DNA from: Gnetum montanum
Lineage: Eukaryota > Streptophyta > Gnetopsida > Gnetales > Gnetaceae
Length of the DNA stretch: 36,659 bases
Direction of reading: 5' to 3'
Assembly (NCBI GenBank): GCA_015680685.1
Contig: MNCI01009017.1
Location: 5,693 to 42,351 of the forward strand
This document shows, piece after piece, positions 9,815 through 20,757 of the stretch. The translations under genes and the position numbers were made by a program. The first letter of the stretch is position 1, and each line of letters begins with the position of its first letter. The notes below the pieces were generated by a model. It was not told the DNA's origin, ran no database searches, and saw nothing but the letters and a program-made list of their open reading frames with translations.

Positions 9815-10290
9815 AAAACTATATGTAACATTCAACATTATGCACAAAGGAAATAATAGGAAAAATGAAAAAAGAGAAAGAAAAGAGTGCTTTATTGATA
9901 TGGAATAGTGTATTCAGATTGTGCTCTAAGAGTGTTCCTTGGGGTTCTCTTCCTTTGGCATCTATCTCTTAGAGGCAATCCAACATTGCCACCATGGTTA
10001 GGCCTATAGCCCATTCAAAAGGGATAGCTATTCCACTTCCTATCCCACTTCACTTGACTCTTGTGACTTGCCTATATTGGCTCCACCACTCAATGCTTGG
10101 CACAACCTCTAAGCCCAAGTATAAATGCTTTAGGTCAAACCCCAAAGGTTACAGTAAAAGATATGTCTGTTATTACAATGCACATTTTTGGGTCTTAAAT
10201 ACAAATGCCCTTTTCAAGCCTTGTTATGATAACAATAACTTTTGTTATGAAAAGGCACCATCTTTTTATGCATCAACATCATTTGGGAAT
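9815..10290. repeat. Diverged dispersed repeat, copy A
   Basis: Shares an ordered series of blocks with 11565-11990 in the same orientation: CTTTATTGATA, ATTGCCACCAT, GCACAACCTCTAAG, AGTATAAAT, TTTAGGTCAAA, CCCCAAAGGTT, CATTTGGGAATGG. The copies differ by many substitutions and small indels. A 106-codon open frame in this copy is not conserved in copy B, so it is probably not a gene. The pair could be old LTRs or two insertions of one family. Confidence 0.65.
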
Positions 10291-11564
10291 GGGGATGTGA
10301 GAATTATATTTTAATTGAAATTTTAAATTTACTATATTCTTCATTACTAATTTTGATGCCAATGGAAAACTAAAATTTCGATATTTGATTTTCCACTCTA
10401 ACTGAGTTCTTAAATGAAAAAATTAGAAAAATGAAGCTACCAACATGGGTGGATATAAGTGCTTTATTTTGCTAATATCGATTATTTTAATTTGATTCTT
10501 ATATTGATTTATTCAAATTTTTTGAATCTGATTTAAAAAAATGGCTGTCGTTTTGCCTCATTAGATTAAAAATTTCAATCCAAGGTTATTACTCCTAGGC
10601 CCATGTATTAATAACAAGCTTGAGTTTTAGTAACCGCATACATTTCCATGCTTGCAAGCCTAAGCAAGATATAGGTTGTGTCATCATCCATCCTCATCCT
10701 CTTGAGGAATAACTAGTGAGTAGTCGTAAAAAAGCAGCCACAGGCCACAACTATAAATGTAAAAGTCAATAGTCAAAGACAATTAATGCTGAAAATGTGA
10801 TATTCAACAGTCAAAGACAAATAATGCAGGAACGTTCAACATTTTTAAGCGATCTCCTTAGCACTGTTCACTCGTGCTACATGTGTTTACCTATTTGTGT
10901 AGTGGGAAAAACAGATTGGATTGGAAAGTCAAATTCTCTTGCTTTGTGATGGTTCTAACAAGTACACGTCAGACAGATACTTTCTGGGTGGTGACATTAG
11001 TGTTGTTCAGGCGGAGGCTGAGCCATTGGAGGTGCTACTAAAAGCAAGGGCCGATTCTAGGGAAAGAAACCTCCTAAAAGCAAATTAATTTGTCATACTT
11101 GATCTGGTTAAAATGAAAAAAAGCGATAAATTGCAAGCCCTCATGTTAAAATGGAAAAAATTACACTAGAATTGGAAAGAAAATTAAAAACATTTTTTAA
11201 AATGTACAGCATTATTTCTTTCAAGAAGGCTTTTAATATTTTGTGACTCAACTTGCTAAGAAAAGTTACCAATAATTTTTTCTTTGATTTTACCTTTCAG
11301 CATATCATACCATGGCACTAGTACCTTATCCATGATTTATCATTCCAACCTATACTCAATCTATTGTATTAAACATCTAAAAACAACAATCTTTATCCTT
11401 GACCATATTCAGGTAGACTCCATTAATCTTCTTGAAATCATTATATGGAAAAACCTAATAACATGGCATGGATTATGAAAAGGCATAAGATGTCAATAGT
11501 GATGTTTTTTATGTTCTTAGCCATAATCATTATGACATTGCTTTCCCACTTGGCATAACAAACT
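10291..11564. other. DNA between repeat copies, with a short ATG-less open frame
   Basis: Mostly AT-rich. A 38-bp duplication (AGTCAAAGACAA at 10771 and 10809) is visible. A frame at 10903-11088 (61 codons, no ATG) is richer in GC than its surroundings and reads protein-like (QILLLCDGSNKYTSDRYF, then AEAEPLEVLLKARADSRERN). It could be an exon or a weak RNase H-type remnant, but I cannot identify it. Confidence 0.35.
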
Positions 11565-11990
11565 TAAAACATAAGTACAATTCAACACTGTGTAAAATAA
11601 CAAAAAAAAACTAAAAAAAGAAACTTTATTGATAAAAAAATTATAATAGAATAAATGTATTTTATTATCCTTTAAAAGGTCCTAGGGTTGTCTTTTGTTA
11701 GTGTTATCCCTTAGAAGTAATGCACTATTGCCACCATACTTGGGCCTAGACCTAAGTAGAAGAAGTGAACAATCCCTTCTTGTCTCATTTCATCCATCCA
11801 TCCTTACCATTTATGGCTATGCAACTCCATATTAGCACAACCTCTAAGTTATTAGTATAAATACCTTAGGTCAAATCCCCAAAGGTTCCTTCGAAACACT
11901 TGCTTGTAATTCCAATTTGCCTTTTCATTCAAAGTTTTTTATCAATAATTACAAAACCTAATTATAAATAGTACCATTTGGGAATGGTGA
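11565..11990. repeat. Diverged dispersed repeat, copy B
   Basis: Second copy of the repeat at 9815-10290 (see the shared blocks there). It stops exactly at 11990/11991, where the LTR element begins (GGGAATGGTGA then TGAGGAGCTCC), consistent with that element having inserted into or beside this copy. Confidence 0.65.
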
Positions 11991-12938
11991 TGAGGAGCTC
12001 CCATGGATTCCACAATCTAGGCTCTTTCAATGTCATAAAACATCAAATTTGAACAAGAAAATAAAATAAAAATTTTATTCTTGCTCAAATGGAAAATTTA
12101 CAACATAAAAAAAGCCCACATTCCCAAGGACAAACAAAAGATTCAATCCAATTCTCATACCACTTAATTAAAGTAATCACACACATAACAATGGAAACCA
12201 AGGCAATTGGCCAAGGCTCTCTCTCTACTATCTTTTCTCACAACTCTCCACACAATGGCTAATAATGACTCACCAATAAGAAGAACAAGAGTGCTCAAGA
12301 TGAGCTTCGCACTCCCTTTCCCAAGACACTCTATTAAGGATCTCTTACTTCACTCTTGAGACCAACCTTCTCTCTTAGGACTAGCCTCATTCTTTGAGAC
12401 TAACCTTCTCCATTTTGATTAGCCTACCCAAACTTAAGCCTTTGATGCCTTTTTATAGCTTTTTAAGTGACCCTTTATCTTCCCTCCACATTAAAATTCA
12501 ATTTGAAGTTTATTGGAATCTATTCGAGATGTCTGGGAGAAGCAAGACATGTCTTTCCCAAAACAACCAAATCTTAGAGGAGACACCTTGGAGTTGGGGA
12601 CGACTTCTTAGAGGAGATGTCTTGCAAGAGACATCTTGGAGTTGGGGAAGATGTCTTGGAGTTGATGTCCTATAGGAGACATCTTGAGAAAGGCATCTTT
12701 CCTATGAGGGAGATGTCTTGCATGATGGGGAGATATCTCTCCTACCAAGGCTAAAATTGAAAACACTTGTTTTGAGATTTGAAAACTTTGGATGCATCTA
12801 AACAAGTCCTCATAGATTCTAGAGCCTCCTAAACTCATCAAAATGAGCCCAAAACACTCTAAAACATATCAAAACTTTAGGGAAAGACCCCATCATTAGA
12901 GAGATAGTACATTAGCTTATTTGATGTCCGCATCAGCA
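11991..12938 (-). repeat. 3' LTR of the non-autonomous element (948 bp)
   Basis: On the plus strand it begins TGAGGAGCTCCCATGGATTCC and ends GATGTCCGCATCAGCA beside the polypurine tract, giving TG...CA termini on both strands. Between 12585 and 12725 it repeats GAGATGTCTTG-type motifs and their reverse complements (AAGACATC-like), a possible LTR-internal enhancer array. Confidence 0.75.
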
Positions 12939-12950
12939 TCCTCCTCCTTA
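12939..12950 (-). other. Polypurine tract
   Basis: AAGGAGGAGGA on the minus strand immediately before the 3' LTR start (TGCTGATGCGG). This is the expected primer site for plus-strand cDNA synthesis. Confidence 0.7.
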
Positions 12951-13252
12951 AAAGATTCTTGATTCCCACACAAGAGGTCCTTACACTTTGAATAGTTATT
13001 ATCCATCACATAGGCCACAATTTACACACAAACTAAAGTACAACATACATGGAATATTTAGACCTCACAACATTTTGTCTCTATCATCCAAAACTTATTT
13101 CAAAACCCACATAAACATATAACAAGATGTATGCATGATATATTTAAACACACGTACATATACAAATAGGGTACTCATTCACTAGGGTTGGATGATATCG
13201 TCATCATCATTCCCATCCTTAAAAAATGTAATGCTTAATGACCTTTCACAAG

Positions 13253-14802
13253 TTAGAAGTCACCAAGCCCCCATGACTCAATGTAATCATAATTAGCATA
13301 ACAATCCAGAATCAATGCATCAAAATCATGAACATGAGTGTCAATTAATATTTTGGTTTTAAGCTTCCCTTGCTCATGAAGGCTTGTCCTCATGTCCCAC
13401 CATGCTTCCTTCATTTGATCATCTCCTTGGAATGCTTTCCTTACATCTCCATGATGACTCAAACTTGCAACAAAAAAAGAATAAGAAAAAGCAAAAGGAT
13501 TAGGCTTCCTTAACCCAACATCCTTTCTTCCCTTCTTTTTTCTCTTCTTTACCTTCTTCTTTTTGGTATTTAGAATACTACCACTTAGCTTCCTTTCACC
13601 ATTAGCACCACAACAACTTGTATTATCTTTATGCTACTCATCAATTTCACAATTAAGATAATCAAGTTCTTCAATACATTTCACAAATTCATGATTGCTC
13701 TAAGCAATAGCAAGCATATCCAAATTCTATATAATGGAATCATTACCAATGCCTTCATCAATATTAATAATGACCTTTCTATCATGACTATGTAAATAGC
13801 CATCATCATCAAAGGCATTACTATTATTAGCCTTCCTCTCACTAAAAGTGGCATCAAAAGTTACATTTCTTTCATTGCAAACAACATGACTCATAATTTC
13901 ATTACAAATACCATAATGACCATGATTTATCATCATTACAATTAAGCAACGCACTACCAAGTTGAAGTGAAAAACTAGCATCCATCACACTAGCTTCAAC
14001 ATGAGAGACATTACTACCATTTGCAAGATAAAATGCATACTTCCTTACCTCTTCATGACTTGTCGCATCCATCTTTGGTTCAACTCGATCTTTAACATGT
14101 AGCTATCAAATCTTAATAAAGCTTGGTTCAAGATTCCAAATAGGAGTTCCTAATTCCAATGTCTTTTCCTCTTTAAAGGAATCATTAACAAGCTCTTCAT
14201 TCCATTTTGGAGGTACCAAATCAAAAGGCAAACTCTTCTCCATGTTTTTAACATTAATTTCATTAAAAACATCATAAAAGTAATCATTATTCCACATACC
14301 TTAGCTAGAAGACTCACCTCTCTTCCATGAGATAGCCTTAACTTGGCTTAAAATCTCCTTTCCCTTGCTACAAGGTATAGAACAATTGCAAAAAGAATGA
14401 GTACCATACCTTCTAGTGCTACCTTTGATCTTCCTTGAAGAAATTCATTAATTTTGAATACTTCTTTGGCTTTGATCTTTCACCTCCCATGACTTATGAG
14501 GTAGGAACTCTCCTTTATTATTAGCATACACCATCCTAGACTTTGAATATCCCTTAGTTTCTTTGATGAAGCTTTTGGTTCCCTCTTAAAACCTTTGAGT
14601 ATTGAGAACTCCTTTACTTAATAAGAGATACTTGAGAACTTCTTCTCTCATTGATCTATACTTCACTAGACCTTACATATTCTTCCTTTCCTTGACAACT
14701 AGAAGATATTCTTTCAATTCTCCTCATAATATTTCCCAAGGTATTCTTTAATTTTTCCATATTTCTTAATAAATCTTGAATTGTCTTCTTCTTTGAAGGC
14801 AT
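13253..14802 (-). pseudogene. Unusual relic ORF of the non-autonomous LTR element
   Basis: Starting at 14802, about 345 bp after the PBS, the frame begins MPSKKKTIQDLLRNMEKL, a gag-like N terminus with helical, basic character. After frameshifts it continues through NDYFYDVFNEINVKN (about 14290) and VPPKWNEELVNDSF (about 14215). The C-terminal part is one frame from about 13981 with a few stops: EFVKCIEELDYLNCEID, GERKLSGSI, a Lys/Arg cluster KKKKVKKRKKGRKD, LRKPNPFAFSYSFF, then QMKEAWWDMRTSLHEQGK, ending ESWGLGDF and a stop at 13253. There is no zinc knuckle and no enzymatic motif. It may be a specialised structural or nucleic-acid-binding protein carried by the element. I do not recognise a named family. 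Confidence 0.5.
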
Positions 14803-15146
14803 AATGGAAAATGATCTAAAAAATAATTTCCATAAAATTATATAAGAAATATTGAAATATTCAAGATTTCTCAAGGACTAAAATTAATAATACTTAGATC
14901 TTTAGAAAACTAAATGCAAGATCTTCAAATCCTAGCTAGTACAAGCTAATGTATATCCAATTCTACAAGCATCTTCAAAATCTTTTAAGATATGATAAAC
15001 TTAGAGATCAAAGGGATATTTTCAAACCCTAAGATGAATGGACCAATTAGCAAGAGAGAATTCATCTAATCTTGAGAATTTAAATTGATTTTTTATAATT
15101 GAGATAAGAATTATCCACTTGAATGAAATTATCTTCAATTCCAAGC

Positions 15147-15160
15147 TACTCTAATACAAA
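15147..15160 (-). other. Primer binding site (decayed initiator tRNA-Met type)
   Basis: TTTGTATTAGAGTAG on the minus strand, five bases beyond the LTR end (GAGCTCCTCA). It corresponds to TGGTATCAGAGC, the usual plant PBS complementary to initiator tRNA-Met, with mostly C-to-T type changes. Confidence 0.65.
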
Positions 15161-15165
15161 TCTAA

Positions 15166-15362
15166 TGAGGAGCTCCCATGGATTCCAAAATACAAGCTTT
15201 ATTAATGTCATAAAATATCAAATTGAACAAGAAAAGAAAATTAAAGCTTTATTCTTACTCAAATCGAGAATTTACAACATAAAGGAAGTCCACATTCCTT
15301 AGGATAGATGAGAGATTCAATCCAATTTGGTATCAAATTGGTATCATTAAGAAACTACACAC
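15166..15362 (-). repeat. Remnant of the 5' LTR
   Basis: Starts TGAGGAGCTCCCATGGATTCC like 11991 and shares blocks such as AATGTCATAAAA, TTGAACAAGAAAA, AATTTACAACATAAA and GATTCAATCCAATT. Similarity to the 3' LTR ends abruptly near 15362. Confidence 0.75.
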
Positions 15363-17817
15363 TTAGCTTTCATTTGACATTGAAAGAATTCACATCAGGA
15401 TATTTTTCAATACTCTAATACTTTGATTTTTTTCAGTAATATGATAGGATCTTTTTTTATGCTCTAATATTTTGATTTCTTTTTTTTTTTATGGGATTTA
15501 GATTTAAAGTTAGATTGCTCATTCTATAGAAATATAAGTTAGAAAAAAAACTAAGAGAAAATATTTCTACTATCATATCAATAATTTACATTAATCCTAT
15601 GGAAATAATAATAGGTGAATTAAAGATCTACCTACTATAAATCACAAGCCTAATCAAAGTTATACTATGTGCATTGCATTTTCTATAATTACCTAACTAA
15701 AGGTAGGAAAAATTATTATTCCCAACTTGTATTGCCTAAGAATATTTATTTACTTAATAATTTTTCAAAAACTAAATAAATAAATAAGAACAAATGAAAT
15801 AAGGATTAAGAAATTCCATATTTTCTAAGATTAATGGATGTAGTTGTAGTTTAGCTATAATGAAAATATGGTCGAATAGCCATGTTTTGGATGGTATGGC
15901 TTATTATTTCTTCTAAACCTCTCTCTTTGAAACTAAATCTTATAATTTGGTAACTTGGAAGGTGTTGATCCATCATCGACAACTAAAGTAATATAATTGG
16001 TAAACTGAGTCTCTTGATAAACATCTTCTAAGAAAATCATTTGCTCCTAAATTAAAGGATTCAGGTTGTATAGTAATGGTTTGAAGTTGATAGCATATGC
16101 ACTAGCTAATGAAATTATATGATGAGTTAAGTGGACACATCTTCTTTAGATTTGGCTCCTCATCTACATGATTTTCCATATGCCTAAACTTTAAGAATTA
16201 ACATGAATTACTTCCTACTTTAGCGTTAAAGTATTCATAGAAATGAATGGTATTAGATCAAAACTAATATCATGTGTACATAATTTTTTGATAACTACAT
16301 CTTCATTACCACTACTAAGGTATATTCACTTCTTTGGAATATTGTATATTCTTTCTTCCCTATAACTCAAAGTTCTAAAATTTTGAAAATCAAATTATCT
16401 AATTTCTATTTGAATCTTTGTACTAACTTAAACATTGTTATTGATGAGTGATGAGTGTTCCCTATGCCTAACCATATGAATCACAAGCGTGAATACATAA
16501 TCCTATTAGATTCTATGGAATCTTTGAGTGGCCAATATCCTAGGTGATTAAGCATGTTGTTGCTAGTCATTATCTTTCCAATCATCACTTGTGTTAGCTC
16601 CATTTGTATGGTTAAGTATGATTGAGGCATAAGATATTTGTGGTTTTAGTATTATTTTTTAATTATTAAAATGATAGATTAATTAAAATATTAATTTTGA
16701 ACTAAGTTATGGAAGTAAGAGTAATCTAAACTATCCTAAGTGTAGAGCATCCATTCCTATTTTTTGTACATATCCTGAATACATACTAATGCTACTGGGT
16801 TGCCAAGTGTTTACTGTTAGGTGTATAAAGTATCCATTGTTGGGATTATCAAGTATTAATATAACATGTTTGAAGTAGTCACACCCATGTTGTTATGGAG
16901 TAAAATATTAATTTTCTAAGTGCAAAAAAGGTCAAATGCATTTAAAGTAAAGGGCTTGAAAATAAAATAAGTACTATTCCAAGTGCTACAATGGAAGAAA
17001 TTAATTTTTATTTTATTCCCATCATGTAGAAGTATCTAGGTATAACATGCACTTAAATAAAATTCCATTCAATCAACTCAATACATGCTATATGCATTTA
17101 GAGAGAATTTTAGCTAAGTTCTTACAAAAGAAAACTACAAGAGTTTAAATGATCAAAGATTCCATAAATCCATATGGTACATGCATTTATATAAGCTTCA
17201 GGAGACTTGACATTGATGCACATACCAACATGTCCAAGAATGTATTGATGGAATTGTATTGACAAGCATGCATTGATGTAGCTAATTGACTTAGACTTTA
17301 TCATACCCCACAACTGACTAAAAACTTATCCTTGAGTGAACATAAAGAGGACCAAGTTGTTTACAAAATTTGGGGATTATAGGATTAACAATAAACTAAC
17401 TAGATGACTACAATAATAGACAAACTTTGAGTGCCATGTTACAAAATATTTGCATGGTTACAAAAATTTGTGTATCATACAAAAGTCTAGACAAGTTTAA
17501 AAAATTGGTAGGTGCTAGCTAGATGGAATGGATTGGGATGAGAGCTTCACACTATTCTTGGAGGTGGAGTCTCTTATGGCTTGGAGGATCCCTCATCATG
17601 TCCTGATCTTCTTGGTGGTCTGGGCTTCCTTGCTAGTATTGTTGTTTCTTCTAAAAACTTGAAGGTGTCTAGGATCACCTTCATCTTTTCCTCCTTGCTT
17701 CATGGATCATTGATGGTTCAAGTGGCTTCTCCTAGATTAGTTGGTGCTACTACATCCCACAAGTAAGTCATGGTTGGGAGTGTTTCTTTCATATTGAAAA
17801 ACTAGGTTGCAAACTAT
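15363..17817. other. AT-rich DNA, nothing assigned
   Basis: No gene or element recognised. A 49-bp imperfect duplication (CTCTAATA(C/T)TTTGATTT at 15413 and 15462) ends in an 11-T run (15480-15490), which might be a minus-strand poly(A) tail. Confidence 0.4.
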
Positions 17818-19632
17818 TTACATTTGATATCAAACATACAAATAAGATTTTGTAGTTCCTTATAGTCATTCATTCTTCTGGTTAAGTCCTTAATAATTGA
17901 TCTCTGATTTTTAAATCTTCTCTTAAGAACTTTAAGCTTCATGTTAGCAAATTTAAGTTTTTTTCTCTTGGTTTCCATATGAAGCTTGAACTCTACCTCA
18001 TAAAGGAGGTAAGAGCTAGCCACTTGCTTTTCTAGTTTTGATATTAGTCTCCATGCTATTAGCATTGCCAAGTTTGCATATCGAAGGTTGGCTAACTCCA
18101 TGTATTCCATTATCTCCTCAATTTGTAACTCTTTTAGGTGTATTTTAGCTTTATTGTAGGCATTGAGGCCATCAAAGATAGACTACCATGCATCACCTCT
18201 TTGTTAGAGTTATTGGAGAGCTTCATTCACCTTTTCCTTTGCTAATTTGATTTATATTTCATTGATCTCCTTGAGCATTCCAACCTTGTTATTTCATATT
18301 TTAGGACCTTTTTCTTGTAGGTAGTAATGTCAATGGTAGTTCTATGGTAAAGGGTATGAACCTCATCTGTTACATCCTAGTTTTAGTAGCAACCTCCTTA
18401 CATCCTAGTTTACTTTGGCAAGCTATTCCTGCTACTAATGGATGTATTCCACTATATGGTCCTTCTATGACTTAACATTTAATAGGTGGTCATACTCTTG
18501 GGTTAGCACAAAATTTTTCTTGTGTATCTATTAAAGATCACTACTAGAAGAATTCTTCATTGCTTTTAATAGTGATGCATCAAAGATTATCATTCTCTTT
18601 GTATTCTAAACCTCATAGAGTTTTTGTTAAAGATGGTAAAAAGCTTCATTCCTTGTAAGCTTAGGCTTGAGAATGAATGGATTAGACCAGCAGGTTCTAT
18701 GTTGCTAATGGTAGCTTCCTCATGTTGCATGTTAGTGAAGAGTAACTTGCCCCTTGTTTTCATTAGCTGTGATTGGATGACTAAAATATCTTTTGGGAGA
18801 TTGAAGATCTTTAAAGTTAATTGCCTAGTTCCAACCATTCATTCTAATATTTCTTTGTTCTATGCTATTCTCATTCATTTACCCTTAGCTTCTATAGATA
18901 TTTGGACATTTGCCATGGTAGCAACATCAAGGATAGATACCACATGAGCACTTAGAGCTTCTCTAATCCTATTTGTAATCATCTCTACTATAGTTTCCTA
19001 ACTCTTATGTGATATGAATAGGATTGTTGCTCCTTCCCCTTCCTCTAGCATGATAGAGAAGGATATTGTATTTCTAGAGAATTTAGGGAATGCTTGTCCT
19101 ACAATAGACATAGTGACCTCTTTAACATTGGGGTTAGCGTGAATATAGGTTGGGTCCCTTCATGTAAAGAACATTAGAACTAGTTCATCTACTAGCCAAT
19201 TGATGGTCTTGGATACCTCAATAAGATGACTCATGTTTGGATGGTACATGGAGGATTCACCACCACCTATGAAGGCTTGTCATCATAGCTATTATTTCCT
19301 ATGCCCTTAGGCATTTAGTAGTCATTGTCATTTTAGGAGTCATTTCCAATGCAATAGGTAGTGGTGAAGGTCGCATTTCATCTTCTTGAAGCTTGGTAGG
19401 AGCTTTATCCTTCATCATCTCTAACCATGATGTAGTAGGAGCTTTGTGAATGATTTCATTAGCATAGTGGGCTATGTGAAGAGCATAAAAATTTTCTTAA
19501 TATGTATTTAATGCAACTTTGCTAGTGCATGCATATTTGATGGCCATCATCTATCATGGTTATGTATCCTTGGGTCCCAGCTCTACCTACTAGTGGGTTG
19601 GCCTACTAACAGGTAGGGGGTGAGATCCAAGA

Positions 19633-19650
19633 ATATATATATATATATAA
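19633..19650. repeat. (AT)n microsatellite
   Basis: About eight to nine AT units just upstream of the SINE-like sequence. Confidence 0.9.
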
Positions 19651-19671
19651 TGTAAAAATGAATTTGGTGTC

Positions 19672-19745
19672 AACCAATATGACTAGTCTAGTGGTATAAA
19701 CTTGGAATAATAAAATAGATATTGCAAGTTTAAGTTTCTAACCTC
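19672..19745 (+). mobile_element. Second SINE-like sequence
   Basis: TAGTCTAGTGG at 19684-19694 resembles a Pol III A box and AGTTTAAGTTT at 19727-19737 a mutated B box (compare GGTTCAAGTCC). Their spacing, 43 bp start to start, equals that of the SINE at 461-558, and both share AGTGGTA(A/T)AA after the A box. No flanking duplication was found, so this is weaker. Confidence 0.45.
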
Positions 19746-20757
19746 CAAAGTTAAGTAGTTTTGTATTGCAATTTTTTCTTTCTTTAGGAAGAGTTAAAAT
19801 TTTTTCTATACATTTTTTCATGGTGCATACATGTTCCATTCGATGAGCATGTGTATGGACATGAGCATACACATGCATTGGCAGCAACAATAAAGATGTA
19901 CCAAGGAAGTTTGTATGCTATTCCTAGGCTATGCCTCCACTTTTGCAAAGTTTTTTGATTAGGTAAGAAAAGGGTAGTGTCCTCCTACCCTTTTCATTTT
20001 CCTTGAATTACTTTTCAATTTTTAGAAAGATGAATTGGGGAAGATTGACTTGAAACTTCCCACTTAGAGTCATGCATGTCCCTGTAGAGAAGGTAATCAC
20101 CTTGCTTGGCCTCAGTGTGAGATTAAGGTGATATTCCATGACTTTGAAGTAGGCTCTATCTACTTTAGTAAGGGCTCTATACTCCTTATTCTCCACTTCA
20201 TAGCATCACTAAATCCATTCTTTCTTTTCCTTGGGGTTTTCTTGAGTTAATATCTTAGCCAGCTTTGTTCTAGTATCATGCAATTTAAGGGCTTTTACTA
20301 TAGTCTCAACTGAATAGGAGATGGTGATATCTTTAATCTTAATCATGGAATCTCATAGATGGTTGTTCTAGAAGAGGTAAGTCTTTCCAATATACCATTT
20401 CCTACTAGTGGAGAGAATAGGTTATAGCAGAGACCCTTGTTGTTGGGTGCTAATTTTCTTTGGTGCTAACTCCAAGAAGGATCTAAAGTTCAACTCTTGA
20501 AGGAATGAGCTTTGAACTTTCTTATTTTAAATCTTCTCCAGTCAAGCTTTAGTGAGAGTGATGTTTAGGTTGGGCTAAGATCTTAGGACCCCAACTTGCC
20601 TAAATGTCTTGATCTCTATGGTGGAAATTTGGTAAATAGATTCCACCTTAGGCTCTTCTTGCAAGGGTCTAGTAGCATGAGTCACCTCAATGGCTATCCC
20701 TAGGATTATTGCTATTGTTGTGGTTGTTGTGACTATCCTCTTTCTCCTTGAGGCCAA

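Larger units (their letters stand above)
11991..15362 (-). mobile_element. Non-autonomous LTR retrotransposon, minus strand, 5' LTR truncated
   Basis: Read on the minus strand, the order is: remnant 5' LTR (15362-15166), PBS (15160-15147), a relic ORF region (14802-13253), polypurine tract (12950-12939) and a full 3' LTR (12938-11991). The two LTR pieces align over about 195 bp at roughly 80-85% identity by eye. The 2.2-kb internal region has no recognisable protease, RT, RNase H or integrase, so mobility must have relied on proteins from elsewhere. The 5' LTR breaks off at about 15362 by truncation or a later rearrangement, so no target duplication can be checked. Confidence 0.75.
17818..20757 (-). 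pseudogene. Decayed minus-strand coding DNA with a coiled-coil segment
   Basis: Several minus frames in series look protein-like: a start-like segment at 20757 (MASRRKRIV then TTTTTIAIILGI), a block near 20196-20008 (YRALTKVDRAYFKVMEYHLN, TLSGKFQVNLPQF), a block at 18838-18590 (RQLTLKIFNLPKDILVIQSQ), and a strongly helical basic block at 18110-17817 (LRYANLAMLIAWRLISKLEK, KRKKLKFANMKLKVLKRRF) preceded in frame by KLAKEKVNEAL. Between them are many stops and frameshifts plus a SINE-like insert. No enzyme motif is seen. It could be gag-like DNA of an old LTR element or a dead gene; the parts may not all belong together. Confidence 0.35.

Noticed and set aside
9994-10314. 106-codon open frame as a gene
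   Set aside because: It lies in a dispersed repeat and the frame is not preserved in the second copy.
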